DNA from: DASZBX01 sp035943635
GTDB lineage: Bacteria > Actinomycetota > Actinomycetes > Streptomycetales > Catenulisporaceae
DNA length: 64,000 nt
Assembly: GCA_035943635.1 (NCBI GenBank)
Contig: DASZBX010000149.1
Span: forward strand, 47,143 to 111,142
Reading direction: 5' to 3'
In this document: positions 7,750 to 15,441 of the stretch, in pieces
Layout of the letters: the number at the start of each line of letters is the position of its first letter
Numbering within the stretch: the stretch's first letter is position 1
Notes under the pieces: model-generated
Seen by the model: the letters and a program-made list of their open reading frames with translations, nothing else
Told to the model about the DNA's origin: nothing
The model's database searches: none
Program-made: the position numbers and the translations under genes

Positions 7750-8511
7750 ATGAATCGCTTCGAAGGCAAGGTCGCCGTCGTCACCGGCGCGGCCCAGGGG
7801 ATCGGCGCGGCCGTCGCGCTGCGGCTGGCCGCCGAGGGCGCCGCGGTCGCGGTGGTCGACCTGACCGCCGAGCGGGCCCAGGCCGCCGCGGACGAGATCG
7901 GCAAGAACGGCGGCCGGGCCGCGGCGTTCGGCGCCGACGTGTCCAAGACCGACGAGGTCCAGGCCGTGGTCGCCGCGGCGGTGGCCGAGTTCGGCCGGAT
8001 CGACATCCTGGTCAACAACGCGGGGATCACCCGCGACGCCATGCTGTTCAAGATGACCGACGACGAGTGGGACTCGGTGATCGCGGTCAACCTGCGCAGC
8101 GCCTTCCTGATGTCGCGCGAGTGCCAGAAGCACTTCTCGGCCCAGAAGTACGGCAAGATCGTCTCGCTCTCCTCCCGCTCCGCCCTGGGCAACCGGGGCC
8201 AGGCCAACTACGCCGCGTCCAAGGCCGGTGTGATGGGCCTGACCGCGACCATGGCGATCGAACTGGGCCCGTTCGGGATCACCGTGAACGCGGTCGCCCC
8301 CGGCTACATCGCCACCGCGATGACCGACGCGACCGCGCGCCGGATCGGGCTGGACCCGGAGGAGATGAAGCGGCTGGCCGCGGAGCAGACCCCCGTGCGC
8401 CGGGTCGGCAGCGCCGAGGACATCGCCGCCGCGGTGGCCTTCCTGGCCGCCGACGAGTCCTCCTTCATCTCCGGCCAGACCATCCAGGTCAACGGCGGGG
8501 CGAACCGCTGA
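7750..8511 (+). CDS. Short-chain dehydrogenase/reductase (3-ketoacyl reductase, FabG/PhaB-like)
   Basis: 253 residues, classical SDR. NAD(P) motif TGAAQGIG (12-19), NNAGITRD, catalytic Ser in SLSSRSALGNRGQANYAASKAG with the YxxxK (YAASK), and the C-terminal FISGQTIQVNGG. FabG-type sequence marks (AGITRDAMLFKM, AVNLRSAF) suggest reduction of 3-ketoacyl-ACP or -CoA to the (R)-3-hydroxy product. It ends TGA overlapping the next ATG (TGATG), so reductase and hydratase are translationally coupled. A dedicated FabG for fatty-acid synthesis would sit with fab genes, which are not here, so a CoA-level role is more likely. Confidence 0.92.
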   Translation: MNRFEGKVAVVTGAAQGIGAAVALRLAAEGAAVAVVDLTAERAQAAADEIGKNGGRAAAFGADVSKTDEVQAVVAAAVAEFGRIDILVNNAGITRDAMLFKMTDDEWDSVIAVNLRSAFLMSRECQKHFSAQKYGKIVSLSSRSALGNRGQANYAASKAGVMGLTATMAIELGPFGITVNAVAPGYIATAMTDATARRIGLDPEEMKRLAAEQTPVRRVGSAEDIAAAVAFLAADESSFISGQTIQVNGGANR

Positions 8512-8963
8512 TGCGGGTCTTCGCGAACCCGGCCGAGCTGGCCGAGGCGGTCGGCACCGAGCTCGGCCGCAGCGACTGGCTGACCGTCGACCAGTCCCGG
8601 ATCGACCTGTTCGCGCAGGCCACCGGCGACCACCAGTGGATCCACGTGGACCCGGCCCGGGCCGCCGAGGGGCCGTTCGGCACCACGATCGGCCACGGCT
8701 TCCTGACCCTCTCATTGATCCCCGCGTTGGTCGGCGGGGTCTACTCGCTCGACGGCGTGCGGATGGCGGTCAATTACGGCCTGGACAAGGTACGCTTCCC
8801 GGCACCGGTGCAGGTCGGTTCCCGGATCCGCGCAGTACAGCAGCTCAATTCGGTGACGGAGGTGGCCGGCGGCCTGCAGGTCGCCACCGCGGTGACCGTC
8901 GAGCTCGACGGCTCCGCGAAGCCCGCCGCCTACGCCGAGACCCTCACCCGTCTCTACCTCTGA
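8511..8963 (+). CDS. MaoC-family (R)-specific enoyl-CoA hydratase
   Basis: 150 residues, one hot-dog fold. The hydratase motif is FAQATGDHQWIHVDPARA with the catalytic Asp and His, followed by GTTIGHGFLTLSL, where an invariant Gly/His segment contacts the CoA. Such enzymes add water to trans-2-enoyl-CoA giving (R)-3-hydroxyacyl-CoA, the stereochemistry used by FabG/PhaB-type reductases such as the upstream neighbour. Its start overlaps the reductase stop by 1 nt. The ligase follows 12 nt downstream. Confidence 0.9.
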   Translation: MRVFANPAELAEAVGTELGRSDWLTVDQSRIDLFAQATGDHQWIHVDPARAAEGPFGTTIGHGFLTLSLIPALVGGVYSLDGVRMAVNYGLDKVRFPAPVQVGSRIRAVQQLNSVTEVAGGLQVATAVTVELDGSAKPAAYAETLTRLYL

Positions 8964-8975
8964 GGACCGGTCCGC

Positions 8976-10511
8976 ATGTCCCTCTCCCTCGCCGCCGTCC
9001 TGGCCGAACCGGCCTGGCGCCGACCGCACAAGACCGCCGTGATCCAGAGCGGGCAGCAGGTGACCTACGCCGACCTGTGGGCGCAGGCGCTGGACCAGGC
9101 CGCCGCGCTGCAACGGCTCGGCGTCGAGCCCGGAGACCGGGTGGCCCTGCTCTCGCCGAACGTCGTCGACTTCCCGCGCGGCTACTACGCGATCCTGGCG
9201 GCCGGCGCGGTGGTGGTACCGATCCACCTGCTGCTGACCCCGACCGAGATCGCCTACATCCTGAAGGACAGCGGCGCGAAGGTGCTCGTGGCGCACGCCG
9301 CCCGGGCCGAGGACGCGGCGAAGGCGGCGGACCTGGCCGGGATCCCGGTCTTCCCGGTCGGCGGCCCGGCCGCGCAACCGGCTCCGGCAGACGCCGAGGC
9401 CCCGGCCGCGCTGCGCACCTACGTCTCGCGCCAGCCCGAGGACCCGGCCGTGATCATCTACACCTCGGGCACCACCGGCCAGCCCAAGGGCGCGGTCCTG
9501 ACCCACCTGAACATGGTGATGAACGCCACCGTCAGCGCCTTCGACTGCAACGACACCTCGCTGCACGACGTCGCGCTCGGCTGCCTGCCGCTGTTCCACA
9601 TCTTCGGCCAGTCGGTGTCGATGAACTCGGTCTTCCGGGTCAGCGCGACCCTGGTGATGCAGCCGCGGTTCGACCCGGACGAGGCGATCGACCTGATGCT
9701 GCGGCACGAGGTCAACACCTTCCACGGTGTCCCGCAGATGTTCATGGCGCTGGCCGGCGCCGCCCGGGCCCGGGTCGCCGCCGGACGGGCCGAGCTGCCG
9801 AGACTGAAGATCGCCATCTCCGGCGGGGCCTCGCTGCCGCTGCCGGTGCTCGAATCCTTCAACGAGGTCTTCGAGACCTCGATCATGGAGGGCTACGGCC
9901 TGTCCGAGACCTCCCCGACCGCGACCGTCAACCAGGCCCTGTTCGGCGCGAAGGCCGGCACCGTGGGCCACCCGGTCTGGGGCGTGGACGTCGAGGTGGC
10001 CCGGGCCGAGCTGGACGACCGGATCGAGCTGCTGGCCCGCGGCGAGCTCGGCGAACTGGTGATCCGCGGCCACGGCGTGTTCACCGGCTACCTGGGCCGG
10101 CCCGAGGCGGACGCCGAGGCTCTGGTCGACGGCTGGTTCCGGACCGGGGACCTGGGCACCAAGGACGAGGCCGGCTACGTCACGATCGTGGACCGCAAGA
10201 AGGACCTGGTCATCCGGGGCGGATTCAACGTCTACCCGCGCGAGGTGGAGGACGCCCTGGTGCAGCACCCGGCCATCGCCGAGGCCGCGGTGATCGGCCT
10301 GTCGGATGAGGTGCACGGCGAGGAGATCTGCGCCTGCGTGATCCTCAAGGAGGGCGCCTCGGCCACCGCCGAGGAGATCATCGAGTGGTCCAAGGAACGG
10401 CTGGCCAAGCACAAGTACCCGCGCCGGATCGAGTTCCGCACCCACTTCCCGCTCGGGCCCTCGATGAAGGTGCTCAAGCGCGAACTGCGGGCCGAACTGA
10501 CCGAGGGATAG
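8976..10511 (+). CDS. Long-chain fatty-acid/acid-CoA ligase (AMP-dependent synthetase)
   Basis: 511 residues, full-length ANL enzyme. AMP-binding loop IIYTSGTTGQPKGAVLTH (about 154-171), motif EGYGLSETSP, GWFRTGDLG, the hinge DRKKDLVIRGGFNVYP and the C-terminal catalytic Lys in MKVLKRELR. It activates a carboxylic acid to its CoA thioester through an acyl-adenylate. Chain length cannot be read from sequence. It is the last gene of the TetR-controlled operon and is followed at once by a strong inverted repeat, which begins on the last base of its TAG. Confidence 0.92.
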   Translation: MSLSLAAVLAEPAWRRPHKTAVIQSGQQVTYADLWAQALDQAAALQRLGVEPGDRVALLSPNVVDFPRGYYAILAAGAVVVPIHLLLTPTEIAYILKDSGAKVLVAHAARAEDAAKAADLAGIPVFPVGGPAAQPAPADAEAPAALRTYVSRQPEDPAVIIYTSGTTGQPKGAVLTHLNMVMNATVSAFDCNDTSLHDVALGCLPLFHIFGQSVSMNSVFRVSATLVMQPRFDPDEAIDLMLRHEVNTFHGVPQMFMALAGAARARVAAGRAELPRLKIAISGGASLPLPVLESFNEVFETSIMEGYGLSETSPTATVNQALFGAKAGTVGHPVWGVDVEVARAELDDRIELLARGELGELVIRGHGVFTGYLGRPEADAEALVDGWFRTGDLGTKDEAGYVTIVDRKKDLVIRGGFNVYPREVEDALVQHPAIAEAAVIGLSDEVHGEEICACVILKEGASATAEEIIEWSKERLAKHKYPRRIEFRTHFPLGPSMKVLKRELRAELTEG

Positions 10512-10552
10512 CCGAGCGCCCCGGGAGCGGCGGCACGGCCCGGGCGCTCGGC
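10511..10552. terminator. Bidirectional hairpin between convergent fadD-like gene and ispE
   Basis: Arms GCCGAGCGCCCCGGG (10511-10525) and CCCGGGCGCTCGGC (10539-10552) pair over 14 bp with one bulged C. No T-run follows on either strand, as is common in high-GC actinobacteria. Confidence 0.6.
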
Positions 10553-10569
10553 GTCCGGGCCGCCCGGGC

Positions 10570-11532
10570 TCAGCGGATGTTGATCACGCTCGCGCCGCCG
10601 ACCGGGCCCCGGGCCCGGCGGACCGTGCGGCAGTGGCCGCTGGCCCGCAGCGCCTCCTCCACGTCCGCGGCGGCCAGCGGGCTGTCCACCAGGAACACCG
10701 TGGTCGGCCCGGAGCCGGAGACCAGCGCCCCGGCCGCCCCGGCCGCCGCGCCGAGCGCGAGCAGCTCGCCGATCTTCGGCAGCAGCTCGATCGAGGCCGG
10801 CTGCAGGTCGTTGTACAGCGACGCCCCGACCCGCGCGGCGTCCCGGGTGCGCAGGGCGGACATCAGTTCGGGGTGAACGCCGGGGTCCGGCACCGGGTCG
10901 GCCGACTTGCGCCGCAGCAGGTCGCAGGCCTCGAACACCCGCGGGGTGGACAGGCCGTCCGGCAGCACCGCGATCACCCAGTCCAGGCCGCTGGCGGCCA
11001 GCACTGGGGAGACGTGCTCGCCCCGGCCGGTGCCGATCGCGGTGCCGCCGTGCAGGGCGAACGGCACGTCGCTGCCCAGCCGGGCGGCGAGGTCGCCGAG
11101 CTCGTCCCGGTCCAGCCGGGTGTCCCACAACGCGTCGCAGGCGACCAGCGCGGCCGCGGCGTCGGCCGAGCCGCCGGCCATCCCGCCGGCCACCGGGATG
11201 TCCTTGCGGATGGTCAGCCGCACGTCCGGGCTGGCCCCGGTGTGCTCGGCCAGCAGCAGCGCGGCCTGCCAGGCGAGGTTGCGCTCGTCGTCCGGCACCC
11301 CGGACACGTCCGAGTCGTGCCGCAGCGGCTCGACCGACAGGGACAGGCCGCGGTCGGCCCGGGCGGTCACCTCGTCGTAGAGCGAGACCGCGTGGAAGAC
11401 GGTGACCAGCTCGTGGTAGCCGTCCTCGCGCAGCGGGCCGACCGCCAGGGACAGGTTGATCTTCGCCGGGACGCGGACGGTGACCGCTTCCGGGTGGAAT
11501 GGCCCCTCGTCCCAGTCCTCAAGTGCGGTCAC
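10570..11532 (-). CDS. ispE: 4-diphosphocytidyl-2-C-methyl-D-erythritol kinase IspE
   Basis: 320 residues, GHMP kinase. The N-terminal VRVPAKINLSLAVGP holds the conserved Lys; the ATP loop is PVAGGMAGGSADAAAAL (about residues 115-131), and SGSGPTTVFLV is the third GHMP motif. It phosphorylates CDP-methylerythritol in the MEP isoprenoid pathway. The start is GTG at 11532, overlapping the rsmA stop (GTGA). The order rpfB-rsmA-ispE is the usual actinobacterial one. Confidence 0.95.
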   Translation of the reverse strand: MTALEDWDEGPFHPEAVTVRVPAKINLSLAVGPLREDGYHELVTVFHAVSLYDEVTARADRGLSLSVEPLRHDSDVSGVPDDERNLAWQAALLLAEHTGASPDVRLTIRKDIPVAGGMAGGSADAAAALVACDALWDTRLDRDELGDLAARLGSDVPFALHGGTAIGTGRGEHVSPVLAASGLDWVIAVLPDGLSTPRVFEACDLLRRKSADPVPDPGVHPELMSALRTRDAARVGASLYNDLQPASIELLPKIGELLALGAAAGAAGALVSGSGPTTVFLVDSPLAAADVEEALRASGHCRTVRRARGPVGGASVINIR

Positions 11533-12557
11533 TGCTGCTCCTCGACTGTCTCCCGCGCCGTCTCGCGCGCCGTTTCCCGGGCCGCGACGGCGATCGCTAC
11601 ATACTGTCGCACTCCCAGCGCCTCGCCGCGCGCGGTCGGATCGACCCCGGCGCGGCGCAGCACCTGCTCGGCCCGGGCGGCCGAGCCGGCCCAGCCGGCC
11701 AGCGCGGCCCGCAGGGTCTTGCGGCGCTGGGCGAAGGCCGCGTCGACGACCGCGAACACCTCCCGGCGCAGGCCGGGGTCGCCGGCGTCGGCGGGGGAGC
11801 CGGCGGTCTCCTGCGCGCCTTCGGAGCCGTCTGCCCGCTCGGATTGGTCCGCCTGCCCGGCCGGGTGCCGGGCCGCCTCGTCGGCCGGGAACCCGCCCGG
11901 CGCGTGCCGGACCAGCGAGACCAGGCCGGATTCGATGTGCGGGGCCGGCCAGAACACGTTCTTGCCGATCACCCCGGCCTTGCCCACCCGGCCGTACCAC
12001 CGGGCCTTGACGCTCGGTACGCCGTAGACCCGGCCGCCGGGTTCGGCGGCCAGCCGGTCGGCCACTTCGAGCTGCACCATCACCAGCACTCGTTCGAGTG
12101 AGGGGAACTGCTCCAAAAGGTGAAGCAGCACCGGGACGGCCACGTTGTAGGGGAGGTTGGCGACCAGGGCGGTCGGCGCCGGCCCGGGCAGCTCCCGGAT
12201 CCGCAGGGCGTCGCCCGGGACCACCCGCAGCCGTTCGGCGGCCTGCGGCAGCCGTTCGGCCACGGTGGCCGGCAGCTCGGCGGCCAGCCGCTGGTCGATC
12301 TCGACCGCGGTGACCGGATGCCCGGCCTCGAGCAGGCCGAGGGTGAGCGAGCCGAGCCCGGGACCGACCTCCAGCACCGGTTCGCCGGGCAGCAGCCGGG
12401 CCGAGCGCACGATCCGCCGGATCGTGTTCGGGTCGATCACGAAGTTCTGGCCGAGCTGCTTGGTGGGCTGGACTCCCAGCCGGCGCGCGAGCGCGCGGAC
12501 CTCGGCGGGCCCGAGCAGGGCGCTGGCGGCCGCCTGGCCGCCTGCGCCGGACTCCAT
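11529..12557 (-). CDS. rsmA: 16S rRNA dimethyladenosine transferase RsmA (KsgA)
   Basis: 342 residues. QLGQNFVIDPN, the SAM motif VLEVGPGLGSLTLGLL, and the catalytic NLPYN motif (VANLPYNVAVPVLLHLL) identify it; it dimethylates A1518 and A1519 in 16S rRNA. It is longer than the usual 270-300 residues because of a Gly/Ala/Glu/Asp-rich insert of about 45 residues just before REVFAVVDAAFAQRRKTLR, and a tail with short RETA repeats. I start at ATG 12557, where AGGAG lies 6 nt upstream; ATGs at 12611 and 12620 would overlap rpfB and lack a ribosome site. Confidence 0.93.
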   Translation of the reverse strand: MESGAGGQAAASALLGPAEVRALARRLGVQPTKQLGQNFVIDPNTIRRIVRSARLLPGEPVLEVGPGLGSLTLGLLEAGHPVTAVEIDQRLAAELPATVAERLPQAAERLRVVPGDALRIRELPGPAPTALVANLPYNVAVPVLLHLLEQFPSLERVLVMVQLEVADRLAAEPGGRVYGVPSVKARWYGRVGKAGVIGKNVFWPAPHIESGLVSLVRHAPGGFPADEAARHPAGQADQSERADGSEGAQETAGSPADAGDPGLRREVFAVVDAAFAQRRKTLRAALAGWAGSAARAEQVLRRAGVDPTARGEALGVRQYVAIAVAARETARETARETVEEQQ

Positions 12558-12586
12558 GTCCGGCTCCTGCTCGGACCCGCCGTCGT

Positions 12587-14140
12587 CTACTTGTACAAGT
12601 TGGGCCCGCATACGGGCCATTGTCCAACACCGGAGCGCGAGTACAGTAATTCGGCCAGGGAGGTCTGCTCGGCCGCGGACGCCTGGGAGGGCAGTCCGGA
12701 GCCGCCGAGCGAGTCCCAGGTCTGCACCGAGAACTGGTAGAGGCCGTAGTAGGTGCCGCTGGAGTCGACCGCGTTCACCCGCCCGCCGGACTCGCACTTG
12801 GCCAGCGCGGACCAGTCCAGGTCGGCCACGTTCGTCGGCAGCGACTTGGTGCCGACCGACAGGACCTCGTTCACCGGCTGCCTGGTCACCGTCTCGGAGA
12901 TCTGCTTGGGCGACTGGGAGACGCCGTTGATGATCTGCAGCGCGTAGGTGATCTGCTCGATCCCGGTCACGCCCGGGGTCAGCACGCTGGTGACGCCCGA
13001 GTAGGCGTTGGGGTTGGACTGCTTGGTCACCTGGTACGGGATGCTCACCTGCTTGGTCTCGGTCGTGCCGGTGATGCGCATGATCGAGATGGTCTCCCCG
13101 TCGGTCGGCACGGAGGCGCCGGCGACCGAGGCGGAGTCCTGGTTCTGCAGCGTGATCCCGGCCTGCACCAGCAGCGCGGACACCGTCGGCGCGGTGGTGG
13201 CCAGGTGCATGGTCTTACCGTCCACCAGGATGGTCACCTGGCGCTGGGTGAAGACGGTGAAGGCCAGGCCCTGCCGGCCTATCGCGGTGCCGGACGGCAC
13301 CGACAGCACGGCCCCGGTCACCCGCACGCCGAGCTCGCTCAGCGCGCCGCCCACGGTCGGGTAGTGCACCCAGTCCTGGGACTCGACGCCGTTGACGGTC
13401 ACCTGCACCGGCCGGCCGTAGCGGATCGTGATGGTGGAGTTGTCGGTGGCGGAGGCGCCCGGCGCCGGGGAGACCTGGTCGTGCGCGCCGGTGGTGATGC
13501 CGTTGTCGGACAGCACCGAGCCGACCGTGCTCGCGAAGGTGTGCACCTGCCGGGTCTGGCCGTCGACCGAGATCTCGATCGTCTTGTCGAAGGCGACGAA
13601 CGCGCTGGCCGCGCCGACCAGGCCCAGCACGACCAGGCCGCGCACGGCCTTGCCGACCGGCCCGGTCTGCCCGCCGCGCTGGCGGCCCGGGCGCCGAGGC
13701 CCGCCGTCGCCGGCCTCGGCCCGGGCCCGCTGGTCCGGGATCGCGGAGGGGTCGGACTGCGGGTCCGCCAGATCGTCCAGCGGGTCGGCCGGGGGCGCGC
13801 TGAAGTATCCGGCCGCGGGGTGCGGGTCCGGGATCAGCTCCGGCTCGGGCAGGGTGGCCGTCGCGGTCCGCCCCCGCTGGTACCGCTCCTCACCGCCCGG
13901 CTGCTCGTACGGGTAGGAGTGGGCGCCATGGCCGGAGTACTCGGCCTGCTGCTGGGGGTAACCGGCGTCGTACGAGTAGTCGTACTCGTATCCGGCCTGG
14001 TCGTACCCGGACTGGCCCGGGTAGTCCGCTGCGCCGTAGGGAGACTGATAGGGGGACGTACTGGAAAGCGGGGCGGACGTCGTGGGACGGGGCGAGTCAT
14101 CGGCGTTGCCGCTATGACGGCCCGTGCGTGTACCGCTCAC
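12587..14140 (-). CDS. rpfB: Resuscitation-promoting factor RpfB (DUF348-G5-Rpf)
   Basis: About 517 residues. Order: Ser/Tyr-rich N-terminus (13 tyrosines within residues 31-87), acidic/Pro linker, one membrane helix (about 167-184), three DUF348 repeats (about 187-350), a G5 domain (about 355-430), and a C-terminal Rpf lysozyme-like domain (441-517) with WSALAKCESGGRVNAV, where Glu450 is the expected catalytic residue and the Cys beside it can pair with the Cys near the C-terminus. It is a cell-wall hydrolase that promotes exit from dormancy. Starts GTG 14140 (GGAG 4 nt upstream) and GTG 14170 are both possible; I prefer 14140. It lies 29 nt upstream of rsmA. Confidence 0.92.
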   Translation of the reverse strand: MSGTRTGRHSGNADDSPRPTTSAPLSSTSPYQSPYGAADYPGQSGYDQAGYEYDYSYDAGYPQQQAEYSGHGAHSYPYEQPGGEERYQRGRTATATLPEPELIPDPHPAAGYFSAPPADPLDDLADPQSDPSAIPDQRARAEAGDGGPRRPGRQRGGQTGPVGKAVRGLVVLGLVGAASAFVAFDKTIEISVDGQTRQVHTFASTVGSVLSDNGITTGAHDQVSPAPGASATDNSTITIRYGRPVQVTVNGVESQDWVHYPTVGGALSELGVRVTGAVLSVPSGTAIGRQGLAFTVFTQRQVTILVDGKTMHLATTAPTVSALLVQAGITLQNQDSASVAGASVPTDGETISIMRITGTTETKQVSIPYQVTKQSNPNAYSGVTSVLTPGVTGIEQITYALQIINGVSQSPKQISETVTRQPVNEVLSVGTKSLPTNVADLDWSALAKCESGGRVNAVDSSGTYYGLYQFSVQTWDSLGGSGLPSQASAAEQTSLAELLYSRSGVGQWPVCGPNLYK

Positions 14141-14170
14141 AGGACTCCAGACCTTGCGCGTTCCGGCCAC

Positions 14171-14505
14171 GGAGTGAACGAGGGCTGAGATTCAGCCCCG
14201 CTTTGCCGATCCGGCTACCGAGCAAGGGACTGTAACTTATCCGGCGTCAAGGTCGCCAGAGCCCAACCGGGTGTACGCCGGGCAAAAGATCATGTTTAGG
14301 CGCGGATTCTGGCCCGGCATACCCGGACAGAAACCGCCAAACTCACGATCCTTATGCCTTCTTCCAGCTCTTATGCCGGAATTGCGATAGCTCGATCTCA
14401 CTATAGAGGAATGGTTACACAACGCCGGGCCGGTCGGCTTGACCTACCCGCCCGGCGGATCGGCCGGGCGGGGATTGGGCCGGACCGGTGAGAACGGCCC
14501 CGGAC
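14171..14505. other. Intergenic region upstream of rpfB
   Basis: No gene is supported. It includes an AT-richer stretch (14341-14415) likely to carry the rpfB promoter, and a small hairpin on the leader (AGGGCTGA / TCAGCCCC around GAT, 14181-14199). I looked for a c-di-AMP (ydaO-type) riboswitch, common before actinobacterial rpf genes, and did not find its conserved core. Confidence 0.5.
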
Positions 14506-14528
14506 GCCCGGCCGGGACCCGGCCGGGC
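14506..14528 (-). terminator. Hairpin just after tatD
   Basis: Arms GCCCGGCC (14506-14513) and GGCCGGGC (14521-14528) with a 7-nt loop, starting 8 nt past the tatD stop. No U-tract. Confidence 0.5.
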
Positions 14529-14535
14529 CGGCGGC

Positions 14536-15438
14536 TCAGGCCGCCGCGGCGTCGCGGCCGAAGGCCCGGCGGGTGTTGGCGTCCAGCGCCGCGCACAGCC
14601 CGGCCAGATCCTCGCCCCGGGTCTCGGCCATCGAGCGCGCGGTCAGCGGGATCAGGTACGGCGCGTTCGGCCGCCCGCGGAACGGCGCCGGGGTCAGGTA
14701 CGGCGCGTCCGTCTCGACCAGCAGGAGCTCCTGCGGCGCGACCCGCAGGGCGGCGCGCAGCCCCTCGTTCGCCGGGAAGGTCACCGGCCCGGCGAAGGAC
14801 ATGAAGTAGCCCCGGTCCGCGCACACCTTCGCCATCAACGCGTCGCCGGAGTAGCAGTGGAAGACGACCCGCTCCGGCGCGCCCTCTTCTTCCAGGATGC
14901 GCAGGACGTCCTCGTGCGCGTCCCGGTCGTGGATCACCAGGGCCTTGCCGCAGTCCTTGGCGATCGCGATGTGCCGGCGGAAGGACTCCTGCTGCACCTC
15001 GACGCCCTCCGGGCCGGTCCGGAAGTAGTCCAGGCCGGTCTCGCCGACCCCGGACACCTCCGGCCGGGCCGCCAGCTCGGCGATCTCGGCCAGCTGCTCC
15101 TCCAGCAGCGCCATCCCGCCCGGGCCGCGCTTCTGCCGGCTCCAGCCGTCCGGGTCGCCGAGCACCAGCCGGGGCGCCTCGTTCGGGTGCAGCGCCACGG
15201 TCGCCAGGATCGCCCCGTGCTCCGCGGCCGCCTTCACCGCCCAGCGCGAACCCTTCAGGTCGCAGCCGACCTGGACCAGCGTGGTCACGTTGACCGAGGC
15301 TGCCTTGGCGAGCGCCGCCTCAATCGTGGTGTCCTGCATGTCCAGGTGGGTGTGCGAGTCGGCCACCGGTACCGGAAGGGCTTGCGGCACCGGCGGCGGA
15401 CTCGGATCGGGCTTGCTGCGCCCCCCCGGCTTCGCCAC
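14536..15438 (-). CDS. tatD: TatD-family metal-dependent deoxyribonuclease
   Basis: 300 residues. The TatD signature is complete: DSHTHLD near the N-terminus, GETGLDYFR, VIHDRDAHEDVL, VFHCYSGD and ETDAPYLTP, which together hold the two-metal site. TatD proteins are 3'-5' DNA exonucleases linked to DNA repair and fragmentation. It starts with GTG 15438, only 3 nt after the metG stop and without a clear ribosome site, so it depends on coupling to metG, its usual upstream neighbour. Confidence 0.93.
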   Translation of the reverse strand: MAKPGGRSKPDPSPPPVPQALPVPVADSHTHLDMQDTTIEAALAKAASVNVTTLVQVGCDLKGSRWAVKAAAEHGAILATVALHPNEAPRLVLGDPDGWSRQKRGPGGMALLEEQLAEIAELAARPEVSGVGETGLDYFRTGPEGVEVQQESFRRHIAIAKDCGKALVIHDRDAHEDVLRILEEEGAPERVVFHCYSGDALMAKVCADRGYFMSFAGPVTFPANEGLRAALRVAPQELLLVETDAPYLTPAPFRGRPNAPYLIPLTARSMAETRGEDLAGLCAALDANTRRAFGRDAAAA

Positions 15439-15441
15439 GGC

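Noticed and set aside
14141..14420. c-di-AMP (ydaO) riboswitch upstream of rpfB
   Set aside because: Expected from rpf genes in related genera, and GGGGCTGAATC looks slightly like one element, but the conserved GTCAGCTAAC-type core and the other motif are missing.
14237..14422. 61-codon minus-strand ORF upstream of rpfB
   Set aside because: No codon bias, no ribosome site, AT-rich promoter-like DNA.
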